From assembly GCA_964454015.1 (NCBI GenBank), contig CAYVQF010000093.1, positions 1-13,674 on the forward strand: DNA of 13,674 nt. Reading direction: 5' to 3'. Source of the stretch: CAYVQF01 sp964454015. GTDB taxonomy: Bacteria; Myxococcota_A; Bradymonadia; UBA4248. Made by a program: the position numbers and the translations under genes. Each line of letters opens with the position of its first letter. The first letter of the stretch is position 1. Below the pieces are notes generated by a model, which saw only the letters and a list, made by a program, of their open reading frames with translations, was not told the origin of the DNA and searched no databases. This document shows positions 1 through 7,179 of this stretch, piece after piece.

Positions 1-209
1 CATGCTGGCGCTGCTGATCGCTGGGGCTTGTCCATTGATCTACACGCTCCTAGGGCTGGCGACGTATCAAGTGCCATCGTCAGTGCTTGGCGGTCGCGGC
101 CCCCGCACCTCGACGGGTGGGCGGCGAGGCGTTAGGGTCTGGCAGGTGTCAGAAGACATGGGTGCCCCCGGCGCGGGGGTGGGTTGGCAGCGAATCAGTG
201 GAGCGTGTC
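1..209. other. Leader region upstream of the DUF4476-type gene, no gene seen
   Basis: No convincing gene lies here. Reading frames that cross it stop early or continue out of frame into the following gene, and none has a recognisable protein or a Shine-Dalgarno site. A GGAG at 200-203, six bases before the ATG at 210, is the ribosome binding site of the next gene. I could not find a well-spaced sigma-70 promoter. A CAT at 1-3 could be a minus-strand start running out of the window, but nothing supports it. Confidence 0.5.
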
Positions 210-1046
210 ATGAGCAAGGCAATGGTAGTGACAGTGGTAGCGTGTTTGGTGGCCTTGGCCCTGCCGGCGGGGGTGATGGCGGCAGAGGTGACCATTGCCG
301 CGGATGCCCTCGAGGCGGACTGCGGGAGCTTGAACAAGACCATCACCGCATTCGAGCGCGCCATCGCCGTCAGCAGCGCCGATCAGAAGGCGCGCAAGAC
401 CTTGATCGGTCATGTCGATCGGCTCCAGAGTCGCCTAGAGCCGCTCTGTAAGCTGCGGCCCCACGGCCGCGGCGAGCGCCAGATCAAGATCGACGACGCG
501 CGGGCGATCGTCATCCTGGACGACGTCTTGGCGGCCCTGGTCGATGCCGAGACGGCCATTGAAGAGGCGCGCTCCCTGAGCCGCAGCGAGTCGCGGGAGA
601 TGGTGCAGGAGATGCGCGGCGCCATGGAGCGGGTGCGCAGCCTGCGGGCCCTGGTGCGCAAGAGCGAGGCGCCGGTGGAGGCACCCGTGGTGGTCACGCC
701 GGTGGTCGCGCCGGTGGTGGTGAGCCAGCCCGTGGTGGTGCCCCAGGCGGTGGACAAGGCCACCCTCAAGAGCCTGAAGACCTCCGTGGGCAAGGCGGCC
801 TTCGCCGACCGCAAGGTGGCCCTGATCGAAGACGCGGCGCGCACGGGCTATTTCACGACGGATCAGGTGGTGGAGCTGCTCGGGTCGCTGAGCTTCGACG
901 ACGACAAGGTCAAGGCGGCGGCAGCGCTCTACCCGGTGACGGTGGACCCCGTGAACTGGCACAAGGTCTATAATGCCATCTCCTTCGAGAGCAGCCGCGA
1001 TGAGCTGCGGGCGCGGGTGAAGTCGCTCAAGCCCCTGGGGCAGTGA
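210..1046 (+). CDS. Secreted DUF4476 domain protein
   Basis: Predicted exported protein of 278 residues with unknown biochemical function. Residues 1-24 form a Sec signal peptide: basic start, hydrophobic core at about 5-21, and a likely signal peptidase I site after VMA (22-24). Residues 25-150 are charged and helical with two cysteines (C38, C80) that could form a disulfide. Residues 154-180 are a Pro/Val-rich hinge. The C-terminal part, about 187-272, resembles DUF4476: a helical repeat with FADRKVALIEDAAR, then FTTDQVVELLGSLSFDDDKV and a Tyr-Pro step before NWHKVYNAISFESSRDEL. This domain is common in secreted proteins of Myxococcota and Bacteroidota and has no assigned activity. I chose the ATG at 210 because GGAG lies six bases upstream and the signal peptide then starts at residue 1. 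An in-frame ATG at 87 would bury the signal peptide. The gene converges on rex. Confidence 0.85.
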   Translation: MSKAMVVTVVACLVALALPAGVMAAEVTIAADALEADCGSLNKTITAFERAIAVSSADQKARKTLIGHVDRLQSRLEPLCKLRPHGRGERQIKIDDARAIVILDDVLAALVDAETAIEEARSLSRSESREMVQEMRGAMERVRSLRALVRKSEAPVEAPVVVTPVVAPVVVSQPVVVPQAVDKATLKSLKTSVGKAAFADRKVALIEDAARTGYFTTDQVVELLGSLSFDDDKVKAAAALYPVTVDPVNWHKVYNAISFESSRDELRARVKSLKPLGQ

Positions 1047-1123
1047 GCCTACGGCGCTTCGTTGGTCGGCGTGGCGCCCGTCCTTCAGGGGGGCTCAGGA
1101 TGGCGTCGGCGTTGACGAGGGTT

Positions 1124-1813
1124 TCAGCGGCCGCGTTCAGGGTGGGGTGCATGGGGGTCGTCCTGGGCTTGCAGGGTGACGTGGGCGACGAGGCGCTGGG
1201 ACAGCAGGGCCAAGGAGGCGTAGAGGTCTTCGTTCTGGACGATGATCCCGGGGGGGAGGCGCAGGGTCACGGGGGCGAAATTCCAGATGGCGGCGATGCC
1301 CGCGGCCACCATCAGATCGGCGACGGCTTGGGCGGCGTCGGCGGGGACGGTGACGATGCCGATGTGGATGTCGTCGCGGCGGACGATCTGGGCGAAGCGG
1401 TCCATGGGCCAGACGGTGCGTCCGGAGCACGGGCGCCCATGCTGGCGTGGATCCCTATCGAAAGCGGCGACGATGTGCAGGCCATAGTGGGAGAAGCGTT
1501 CGTAGCCGAGCAGTGAGGTGCCCAAGTGGCCGACGCCCACGAGACAGGCGCGGCTCAGGCGCTGCCAGCCGAGCAGGGCTTCGATGGCGTCGATGAGGAG
1601 GGGCAAGGGGTAGCCGACGCGCGGTTTGCCGGCGACGCCGGTGTAGCCGAGGTCTTTGCGGACCTGGGTGGCTTCGAGGCCGAGGTGTTGGGCGATGGCG
1701 CTGGTGGAGACGACGGCTTGGCCGCTGGCGGCGCGGTCGCGCAGGTAGTGGAGGTAGGTGGGGAGGCGGCGAATGGTCGGCTGGGGCACCTCTCTGGCGG
1801 GGGCGTTTTTCAC
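1124..1813 (-). CDS. rex: Redox-sensing transcriptional repressor Rex
   Basis: Cytoplasmic DNA-binding repressor that senses the NADH/NAD+ ratio. In the family, Rex dimers repress respiration, fermentation or NADH-reoxidation genes and leave DNA when NADH binds. The protein has 229 residues, a normal length. An N-terminal winged helix (about 11-82) contains the signature QVRKDLGYTG at 50-59. A Rossmann fold follows, with the nucleotide loop GVGHLGTSLLGY at 93-104, an acidic residue after the second strand (D119 in AAFDRD), and IWNFAPVTL near 177-184. The C-terminal helix NEDLYASLALLSQRL fits the domain-swapped dimer helix. The start is a GTG whose bases form a GTGA overlap with the stop codon of the upstream kinase. 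GAGGAG eight bases before it supports this start, and no nearby ATG is in frame. The two genes are probably translationally coupled. I saw no TTGTGA-N6-TCACAA-type Rex operator in the window. Confidence 0.95.
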   Translation of the reverse strand: MKNAPAREVPQPTIRRLPTYLHYLRDRAASGQAVVSTSAIAQHLGLEATQVRKDLGYTGVAGKPRVGYPLPLLIDAIEALLGWQRLSRACLVGVGHLGTSLLGYERFSHYGLHIVAAFDRDPRQHGRPCSGRTVWPMDRFAQIVRRDDIHIGIVTVPADAAQAVADLMVAAGIAAIWNFAPVTLRLPPGIIVQNEDLYASLALLSQRLVAHVTLQAQDDPHAPHPERGR

Positions 1814-2871
1814 GGCGGGGGCTCCTCAGGGGCGCAGCGCAACGCCAGGGCCATCTGCTCGGTGAGGCTGTGGCGGGCGCTCTGGGCCTGCTGGGCCAGG
1901 GCGAGCTGGTTGCGGGCGCGCAGGAGGTTGTGCGCGCCGCGGCTCGGTGCGCGGGTGGGGTCCCAGCCAAAGTAGCGCTCTTCCAGGGCGTCCGTGAGGA
2001 AGCGGGCGCTCAGTTCGTAGGCGATGCGGACCACACCGGTGGCGGCCTGGAGGAGCTCCTCTTCTGGGATCCACTGGCGCGAGGCGTGCGCGTAGCCTTG
2101 GAGGGCGGCGCTGGCGAGGGATAGGTCGAAGTTGGCCTGGTTGGCGGACTCGTCGTGGGTGCTGCCCCAGGAGCGGAGGGCGTCCCCGAGCTCGGCCTCG
2201 AGGGTGGTCCAGCCCATGGTGTCGAGGTCGACGATGCCAATGATTTCGGGGCGGTCGGGGTGGAAGAGGAAGTTGCTGACCTTGGGGTCTCCGTGGCCGA
2301 TGCGTTGGGGGGCGTGGGTGGCAGGGCCCTGGCTTTGCCACCAGCGGAGGATGTCATGGGCGAGTGGGGCGACCTGCGCGTAGAGGCGGTGGGTAGGGTG
2401 CTCGGCGAGGGCCTTCTGGAGGCGGTCGAGGTGGGCTGCCGTGTCGTGGATGCCCAGGCGCGCAAAGGCGAAGGGGTGGTCGACCTGGGCGAGGGCGCGG
2501 TGAAAGGCGGCCAGGGCACGTCCCAAGGCGCGGGCCGCATCGGGGCGGGTGACGCGGTGGTGGGTGAGGCCAGGGAGCCGGGTCATGGCGCGCCAACAAT
2601 AGGGCTGCTCGGCGCTGTCGATGAGGGTGTAGGGCAGGCCGGTGTTGGCCATGAGGAGGCTGGGGACGGGGACGCCCTGGGCCTGGAGGTGGGGGGTGAG
2701 GGCGGCGATGTCGAGGTTGACCTCGGGTTGAAAGATGGGGTGGAGGCGTTGGAGGATGTAGGCGTCGCCGACCTGATAGGTGAGGTTGATGAGCCCCCCA
2801 GCGAGGGGCTGGCATTGCTGGGGGGGGATGGGGGCGAGGAGGGGGAAGGCTTGCAGGGCTTGGTTGAGCAT
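1810..2871 (-). CDS. Phosphotransferase (APH/NahK-like) family kinase
   Basis: Soluble kinase of the aminoglycoside phosphotransferase fold, 353 residues. The N-terminal lobe has GGLINLTYQV at 25-34 and YILQRLHPIFQPEV at 38-51. These resemble the ATP-binding lobe of N-acetylhexosamine 1-kinase-like proteins more than true aminoglycoside-resistance enzymes. The catalytic loop is HGDPKVSNFLF at 193-203 (D195 as base, N200 for metal), and the metal-binding DLD is at 215-217, followed by ELGDALRSW (228-235). The substrate is probably a sugar or another small hydroxyl compound; this is inferred from family resemblance only. I chose the ATG at 2871 because the conserved lobe begins soon after it, although no Shine-Dalgarno sequence is visible. 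Longer in-frame starts at 2940 and 3084 would add a Pro/His/Arg-rich stretch with no domain character. It is the first gene of a pair with rex. Confidence 0.8.
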   Translation of the reverse strand: MLNQALQAFPLLAPIPPQQCQPLAGGLINLTYQVGDAYILQRLHPIFQPEVNLDIAALTPHLQAQGVPVPSLLMANTGLPYTLIDSAEQPYCWRAMTRLPGLTHHRVTRPDAARALGRALAAFHRALAQVDHPFAFARLGIHDTAAHLDRLQKALAEHPTHRLYAQVAPLAHDILRWWQSQGPATHAPQRIGHGDPKVSNFLFHPDRPEIIGIVDLDTMGWTTLEAELGDALRSWGSTHDESANQANFDLSLASAALQGYAHASRQWIPEEELLQAATGVVRIAYELSARFLTDALEERYFGWDPTRAPSRGAHNLLRARNQLALAQQAQSARHSLTEQMALALRCAPEEPPP

Positions 2872-3078
2872 GGGCGGTGGGCTGGGGTGGGAGCGTTCGT
2901 GGTGGCGGCGCTGCAGGGGCGCGCCGGGGTGAGCAGCCATCTTAGCACAGGCGGGGATGGGGCAGGAGGGTGGGCGCGATGGGTGGCGCGGCGCGCGGTG
3001 TTCTTGACGAGCGCTTGGGCGTTGGGCTAGGAGCCTTGGGGTGAGTAGCGGGTGGTGTGGCGAACGAGAGAGGTGATG
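2872..3078. promoter_or_regulatory. Divergent spacer between the kinase and the barrel gene
   Basis: This 207-base spacer should hold the promoters for the leftward kinase-rex pair and the rightward outer-membrane gene. A possible plus-strand promoter is TTGACG at 3004-3009, then 17 bases, then CTAGGA at 3027-3032. The -35 is good but the -10 is poor. AGAGAGG at 3067-3073 is the Shine-Dalgarno sequence for the plus-strand gene. No inverted repeat resembling a Rex operator is seen. Confidence 0.3.
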
Positions 3079-3690
3079 ATGCAAGTTTTTCGCGGCATGG
3101 CGTTGGTGGTGGCGTTGTTGGCGTGTACGGTGCCGGGCTTGGTGCAGGGCGATCCCCTGGCGGACGAGGGGCCCGAAGCGATGGCGGGCTTGGGGCTTCT
3201 GAGCTGCGCGTCGAGTGGGGATGCGCGCTGTTCAGGCTTTGACACGTCCTATCAGGTGTGGCTGTCCGGGGGCTACCGCTTCTTGCCGTATTTCGGCGCC
3301 TATTTGGACGTGACCATTGGTGGCGTCTCCACCGACGTGGGGAGCGGCCACGTGTTGACGGTGATGCCGACGCTGCGCGGGATTCTGCCCTTGGATGCCT
3401 TCGAGCTCATGGGTGGGGTGGGGCTTGGTTATGCGCAAGTGAAGGTGGACACGGTCTTTGGCACGGATGTCTCGGACAAGCGGGTGGGGTGGCTCAACTA
3501 CAAGTTCAGTGTCGGCGCGAGCTACCGGGTGATTCCCATGTTGGCCCTCGGGGTGAACGCGGAGTATCTGTTGCGTCCGGCTGGGGGTGAGCGCTGTGGC
3601 AGCTTTGGTGGCGTCGATGTCTGCGTGGACAACGAGGACGACCTGCACGATTTTGTCTCGGTGGTGCTTATGGGCGCGGTGCGTTTCTAA
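3079..3690 (+). CDS. Small outer-membrane beta-barrel-like protein
   Basis: Predicted outer-membrane protein of 203 residues, resembling the OmpA-like or OmpW-like small barrels ('outer membrane beta-barrel protein') in general character. Residues 1-24 are a signal peptide with a likely cut after VQG. The rest alternates polar and hydrophobic residues in strand-like blocks rich in Gly and Tyr, for example VWLSGGYRFLPYFGAYLDV (60-78), GVGLGYAQVKV (113-123), FSVGASYRVIPMLALGVNAEY (143-163) and VSVVLMGAVRF (193-203). It ends in Phe, as barrel proteins recognised by BamA do. Two close cysteine pairs (C43/C51 and C173/C182) may make disulfides in loops. Three ATGs are possible at the start (3052, 3076, 3079). 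I prefer 3079 because AGAGAGG ends five bases before it. The gene stops six bases before the end of the converging response regulator. Function beyond membrane location is unknown. Confidence 0.75.
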   Translation: MQVFRGMALVVALLACTVPGLVQGDPLADEGPEAMAGLGLLSCASSGDARCSGFDTSYQVWLSGGYRFLPYFGAYLDVTIGGVSTDVGSGHVLTVMPTLRGILPLDAFELMGGVGLGYAQVKVDTVFGTDVSDKRVGWLNYKFSVGASYRVIPMLALGVNAEYLLRPAGGERCGSFGGVDVCVDNEDDLHDFVSVVLMGAVRF

Positions 3691-3696
3691 GGCGGC

Positions 3697-4647
3697 CTAG
3701 CGGGGGTCGCTGCCGATGCCGGCGGCGGTGCGCAGGAAGCGATCGGCGCCGAGAAGGGAGGCGTGCACCTTGTCGGGATCGATGGGTTTGGTGAGGTAGG
3801 CGTTGACGCCGGCACTGAAGGCCTCGTTGAAATTCTCGTTGTCCCGCAAGGTGGTGGCGATGATGAAGAAGAGGGGCTTGCGGATGGCGGCGCGGACGAG
3901 CTTGCACAGCTCGACGCCGCTGTGGCCGGGCATCATCCAGTCGCTGATCACGATGTCGACGTCGTGCTTGAGGGCTAGCGCGGCGGCTTGGAAGCCGTCG
4001 TTGGCGCGGTAGCAGGGCATGCCCTTGAGCTCGACGGTGAAGGCCATGAGGTCGAGCATATCGGGGTCGTCGTCGGCGACGAGGATGCGCCACGGTCGGG
4101 CCTCGGCTTCCCCGGTGGTGCCGCGCTGGCGGGGAAGGGTCTGGCGCAGGTGTGGTCCCAGGGTATCGGCAAAGGCGAGGTTGGTTGGCTCCGGTCTGCG
4201 GGCGGCTGGGGCGGTGCGTTCGGGGTCGTGGTGTTTGGTTTTCTGGCGGTGGTTGGCTTTGTCGAGGCTTTGATGGAGGGCGAGGGTGCGCTCCAGGGCG
4301 AAGAGGGCGGCGGTGACCTTGTTCTCGGTGAAGGGGCGCAGCAGGTAGTCGTCGGCGCCGGCGGTCATGGCGGTGAGCAGGCGCCCCTGATTCTTTTCGT
4401 CGGAGAGTACGGTGAAGTGGACATAGGGGGCGCCGGGGATCATGCGCAGCCACAGGCAGAGCTCGGCGGCGCTCAGGTCGTGGATGTCGTCATTACAGAA
4501 GACGCCTTGCCATCGCTCCTGGAGGAGGTGCTCTTGGGCGGCGGTGGCGCTCGAGACGTGTCCAACGCTGTAGCCACTCTGGGTGAGCAGGTCCGCCAAA
4601 TGACGACTGGCTTTGTCGATTGGGCAGACGAGGAGGAGGCGGTGCAT
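3697..4647 (-). CDS. Response regulator with a pseudo-receiver and a true receiver
   Basis: Cytoplasmic two-component response regulator of 316 residues with two receiver domains and no output domain. Residues 2-125 form the first receiver and 186-308 the second. The second is complete: acidic pair in ILVADDDPD (188-196), phospho-acceptor D236 in SDWMMPGHSG, T265, and K287 in TKP. In an ungapped alignment of the two domains the first has Asn52 at the acceptor position, Pro9 and Ile10 at the acidic pair, and Arg104 for the lysine, so it should not be phosphorylated in the normal way. A polar Pro/Arg/His-rich linker (about 128-185) joins them. Output is presumably by protein contacts, or by acting as a relay. 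I chose the ATG at 4647 because AGGA lies seven bases upstream. An ATG at 4668 adds seven residues but has no ribosome site. No histidine kinase gene is in the window. Confidence 0.9.
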   Translation of the reverse strand: MHRLLLVCPIDKASRHLADLLTQSGYSVGHVSSATAAQEHLLQERWQGVFCNDDIHDLSAAELCLWLRMIPGAPYVHFTVLSDEKNQGRLLTAMTAGADDYLLRPFTENKVTAALFALERTLALHQSLDKANHRQKTKHHDPERTAPAARRPEPTNLAFADTLGPHLRQTLPRQRGTTGEAEARPWRILVADDDPDMLDLMAFTVELKGMPCYRANDGFQAAALALKHDVDIVISDWMMPGHSGVELCKLVRAAIRKPLFFIIATTLRDNENFNEAFSAGVNAYLTKPIDPDKVHASLLGADRFLRTAAGIGSDPR

Positions 4648-4938
4648 GCTGCGGTCCTGTGGAGCCATTGGTTTCGAGTCTTAGCAGCGGGCGAGTGAAT
4701 CGACTTGAATCGTGTTCCTCGCTGGCGCGAAGGGCGCCCGTGATTGGACAAGATAGTGAGGACTATTGCAACCGCAAGGGAGGATGCCTGATCATTTTCC
4801 GATTGGAAAAGTAGTGTATTCCATCTGCTTCCACGGACGGAGGAGGTCTTTCACCGCGGCATGGCATGGGTTAAAGTGCGGCAGGTGTCGTCTTGTTTGT
4901 CCGATTCGTGTGACGCGACCAAGAGCCCGGGGAGTGCG
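4648..4938. promoter_or_regulatory. AT-richer divergent promoter region
   Basis: This 291-base spacer between divergent genes is clearly AT-richer than its surroundings around 4740-4830. A plausible leftward sigma-70-type promoter for the response regulator is TTGCAA at 4766-4771 (-35), a 17-base spacer, and TCCAAT on the minus strand at 4748-4743 (-10). Each hexamer matches the consensus in four of six positions. The heptamer GATTGGA occurs twice, at 4742-4748 and 4801-4807, and could be a regulator half-site. GGAGGAGG at 4839-4846 is a strong ribosome-site-like sequence, but it lies 14 bases before the ATG at 4861, too far to be good. Confidence 0.4.
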
Positions 4939-5655
4939 ATGCCGTTGCAAGAGCATTTGATACGCAGTGTTACCGAGCGGGACTTGCCTTACTGGATCAG
5001 CCTGGCTGCCAACGCCGGGTGGGTGATGCGCGCCTGTACTTTTGCGCGGGCCGACGTGCTGGTGGTCTTTGAGCGGCCTCTGACGTCATTGACGGCCCGT
5101 CTGGCCGATGAGTGTCGCTACGCGCGCAACTTGGAGGAGCTGGCCGTCGGTTTGGAGGGGCTGTTGGGGGGCTTGGTGCGTCCGACGATGCCGTCAGTGG
5201 CGGTGCAGCGGCAGTACACGGAGAACGGTTCGCAGCTCCACTTGGTGTTGTGGGCGGGCACGCAGGAGTTTGCCCGGGTGGTGCTCGCCGAGGATCGCAG
5301 CGAGTGGTACAGCGACGATCTGGTGAGTCTGTTTCAGTGCGCCGACAATGTGCTGGAGGTGTTCAAGGTGAACGCTCGCCAGATCAAGGCGGCCCTGAGC
5401 TCACCCGACGTGGTGTCAGCTTTGGGCACGGTGCTGGGGGCGCGCGTGCAGGTGCAAGCCTCGGGGAGTGGGCGCAATATCCAGATTGCCCGGGGGGACG
5501 AGGCCCGTTATTTGTCGGCTTGGGGCAAGCAGCCCGTGGCCCAATTGGTCATTCAGAGCGTCCCCGGGGGGGATCCGCCGTGGATGGTTTTGGGGCTGGC
5601 CGAGCGAGTGGCGGCGGAAGTGATCGCCGAGTCTTTGCCGGGCTGTGTTCGCTGA
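4939..5655 (+). CDS. Hypothetical soluble protein
   Basis: I do not recognise this 238-residue protein. It has no signal peptide and no membrane segment, so it is probably cytoplasmic. An N-terminal helical part (1-75) is followed by a mixed strand/helix region with VAVQRQYTENGSQLHLVLW (87-105) and FARVVLAEDRSEWYSDD (111-127). Next comes a helix at about 128-155, and then a second strand/helix block (165-232) ending in a long amphipathic helix. The repeated pattern of strands with helices could be a small sensory (GAF-like) fold, but no motif confirms it. I chose the ATG at 4939 because GGGGAG sits four bases upstream. An in-frame ATG at 4861 would add 26 residues and has a strong but distant GGAGGAGG. 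The gene is divergent from the two-receiver regulator, which makes a signalling role possible but unproven. Confidence 0.7.
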   Translation: MPLQEHLIRSVTERDLPYWISLAANAGWVMRACTFARADVLVVFERPLTSLTARLADECRYARNLEELAVGLEGLLGGLVRPTMPSVAVQRQYTENGSQLHLVLWAGTQEFARVVLAEDRSEWYSDDLVSLFQCADNVLEVFKVNARQIKAALSSPDVVSALGTVLGARVQVQASGSGRNIQIARGDEARYLSAWGKQPVAQLVIQSVPGGDPPWMVLGLAERVAAEVIAESLPGCVR

Positions 5656-5669
5656 ACTAGGTCGCGGAG

Positions 5670-5689
5670 CGGGCCGGCGGCGCGGCCCG
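5670..5689. terminator. GC-rich hairpin between convergent genes
   Basis: CGGGCCG at 5670-5676 and CGGCCCG at 5683-5689 form a perfect 7-bp stem around a 6-base loop. It sits in the 47-base gap between two convergent genes, 14 bases after the plus-strand stop and 13 bases after the minus-strand stop. No T-run follows on either strand, so it is not a classic intrinsic terminator. It may still stop or protect both transcripts. Confidence 0.35.
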
Positions 5690-5702
5690 AGGCCGCGCGT
5701 TC

Positions 5703-6971
5703 TCAGGCGGCGGCTGGGGAGGCCTTCTTCTGCAGGGCTTCTTTGAAGTCGATACCCGTCGGTTCCTGGAAGATGTGGAGGCCGAACTCGGGCAAGACCG
5801 CGAAGAGGTGGTCGAAGATGTCGGCTTGGATGCCCTCGTACTCGACCCAGGCGGTGGTGGCGGTGAAGACGTAGATCTGGATGGGGACGCCGTGTTCGCT
5901 GGGGGCGAGCTGGCGGACCATGGAGATGAGGCCTTTGTGGAGCTTGGGGTGGTTGTCGAGGTAGGCCTGGGCGTAGGCGCGGAAGGTGCCCAGGTTGGTG
6001 AGATGACGGCCGTTGGCCAGGATGGACAGGTCGGCTTGGAAGTCTCGGTTATAGGCGTCCAATTCCTGGACCTTGGTGTCGACGTACTCGGAAATGTACT
6101 TGACCTTCTTCATTTTGTTGATGTCTTCCTCGCTGAGGAAGTGGACGCTGTTGAGGTCGATGTTGATGGAGCGGCTGATGCGACGACCGCCCGTCTCCTG
6201 CATGCCGCGCCAGTTCTTGAAGGGTCGCGAGATGAGGTCGTAGGTGGGGACGGTGGTGATGGTGCGATCCCAGTTCTGCACCTTGACCGTGGTCAGCGCG
6301 ATTTCGATGACGTCACCGTCGGCGTTGTGGGAGGGCATCTCGATCCAGTCGCCGATGGAGATCATGTTGTTGGCGCTGAGTTGGATGCCGCCGACGAAGC
6401 CCAGGATGGGATCTTTGAAGACGATCAACAAGACGGCCATCAAGGCACCAATACCGCTGAGGAGGTAGAGGGGGGTCTTGTCGAGGAGGAGGGCCAGGAT
6501 GATGATCCCGCCCAGGCAGTACATGATGATCTTGAAGACCTGGATGAAGCCTTTGAGGGGGATGTTCTTGGAGACGGGGAAGGTGCGGTAGATGTCGTCG
6601 ACGGCGTTGAGCACGGATGACAAGACCAGCATGCTGACGACGATCATGTAGACGAAGGACAGCTTCTCGGTGATGTTCTGGAGGAGGTAGTAATCGGAGA
6701 AGTAGAGCGGGACCAGGCGGTAGATGACGTAGGCGGGGGCCAGGTGGGAGAGGAGGTTGAAGACCTTGCGATCGACGAGGTAATCGTCCCACTTGGTTTG
6801 GGTGCGGCTCGCCAAATAGTGCAGGCCACGGACGACGAGTTTCTTGGCGATGAAGTTGACGCCCCAGGCCAAGAGGGCGATCGCCACGATGCCGACACAG
6901 ATGCCGACGAAGGTCGCCAGGGAGCTGGCCAGTCCCAGCTCGATGAGCCATCGCGTGAGTTTTTCGAGCAT
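5703..6971 (-). CDS. ybdG: YbdG-type mechanosensitive ion channel (MscS family)
   Basis: Inner-membrane channel of the MscS family that opens under membrane tension, releasing solutes during hypo-osmotic shock. It is 422 residues long, close to E. coli YbdG (415). From memory it shares many exact motifs with YbdG: LPLKG or IPLKG before the pore region, LLIVFKDPILG at 181-191, GIQLSAN at 195-201, IGDWIEMP at 206-213, LTTVKVQNWDRTITT at 226-240, FKNW at 251-254, and VRQLAP and QADIFDH near the C terminus. Hydrophobic segments lie at about 16-40, 72-90, 103-123 and 146-164, followed by the pore-lining helix at 168-195. The soluble MscS beta domain and C-terminal alpha/beta domain follow. The ATG at 6971 is preferred because GGAGG lies about six bases upstream. 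It is the last gene of the leftward block, 208 bases after the FHA gene, so it may have its own promoter. Confidence 0.93.
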   Translation of the reverse strand: MLEKLTRWLIELGLASSLATFVGICVGIVAIALLAWGVNFIAKKLVVRGLHYLASRTQTKWDDYLVDRKVFNLLSHLAPAYVIYRLVPLYFSDYYLLQNITEKLSFVYMIVVSMLVLSSVLNAVDDIYRTFPVSKNIPLKGFIQVFKIIMYCLGGIIILALLLDKTPLYLLSGIGALMAVLLIVFKDPILGFVGGIQLSANNMISIGDWIEMPSHNADGDVIEIALTTVKVQNWDRTITTVPTYDLISRPFKNWRGMQETGGRRISRSINIDLNSVHFLSEEDINKMKKVKYISEYVDTKVQELDAYNRDFQADLSILANGRHLTNLGTFRAYAQAYLDNHPKLHKGLISMVRQLAPSEHGVPIQIYVFTATTAWVEYEGIQADIFDHLFAVLPEFGLHIFQEPTGIDFKEALQKKASPAAA

Positions 6972-7179
6972 GTCATTCCTCCACATCAAGGGATTGCAGG
7001 CACGGGAGAAGGATCACCCGTGCCGGTGTTAGGTGCTTGTTGAGGGTGCGGCGCTGGCAGCGTGGCCCACCCTTGGTGGGTGCAGGTAAGCGCAGCAAGG
7101 CGGTAACGTCAACGGCGTGGCGAAAGGGAAATGGCCACGTGTTCGGCGTCATCTCTAGGTTTTATGCGGGTGCGGGGCA
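6972..7179. other. Spacer between the FHA and channel genes with two hairpins
   Basis: No gene is seen in these 208 bases. GGCACGGG (6999-7006) and CCCGTGCC (7017-7024) form a perfect 8-bp stem with a 10-base loop, 28 bases before the start of the channel gene. It would fall in that gene's leader. CCCACC (7066-7071) and GGTGGG (7075-7080) form a 6-bp stem with a 3-base loop. Neither is followed by a T-run in the direction of transcription. They could mark the end of the FHA transcript or a leader structure. Confidence 0.35.

Noticed and set aside
8..451. Plus-strand open frame starting at position 2 with a hydrophobic N terminus
   Set aside because: It overlaps the DUF4476-type gene out of frame, loses protein-like composition after about 25 residues and lacks a ribosome site.
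1810..2871. Aminoglycoside resistance gene
   Set aside because: Only the general phosphotransferase fold is shared. The N-terminal motifs are closer to sugar-kinase-like members, and no mobile element or resistance context is present.
2155..3030. Plus-strand open frame of 291 codons opposite the kinase
   Set aside because: The kinase catalytic motifs are on the minus strand. This frame is Gly/Val/Glu-rich with no domain.
2872..3078. Rex operator upstream of the kinase-rex pair
   Set aside because: I looked for a TTGTGA-N6-TCACAA-like inverted repeat and found none in the spacer.
5775..6620. Plus-strand open frame of 281 codons opposite the channel gene
   Set aside because: It is a shadow of the YbdG-like gene, whose conserved motifs fix the minus-strand frame.
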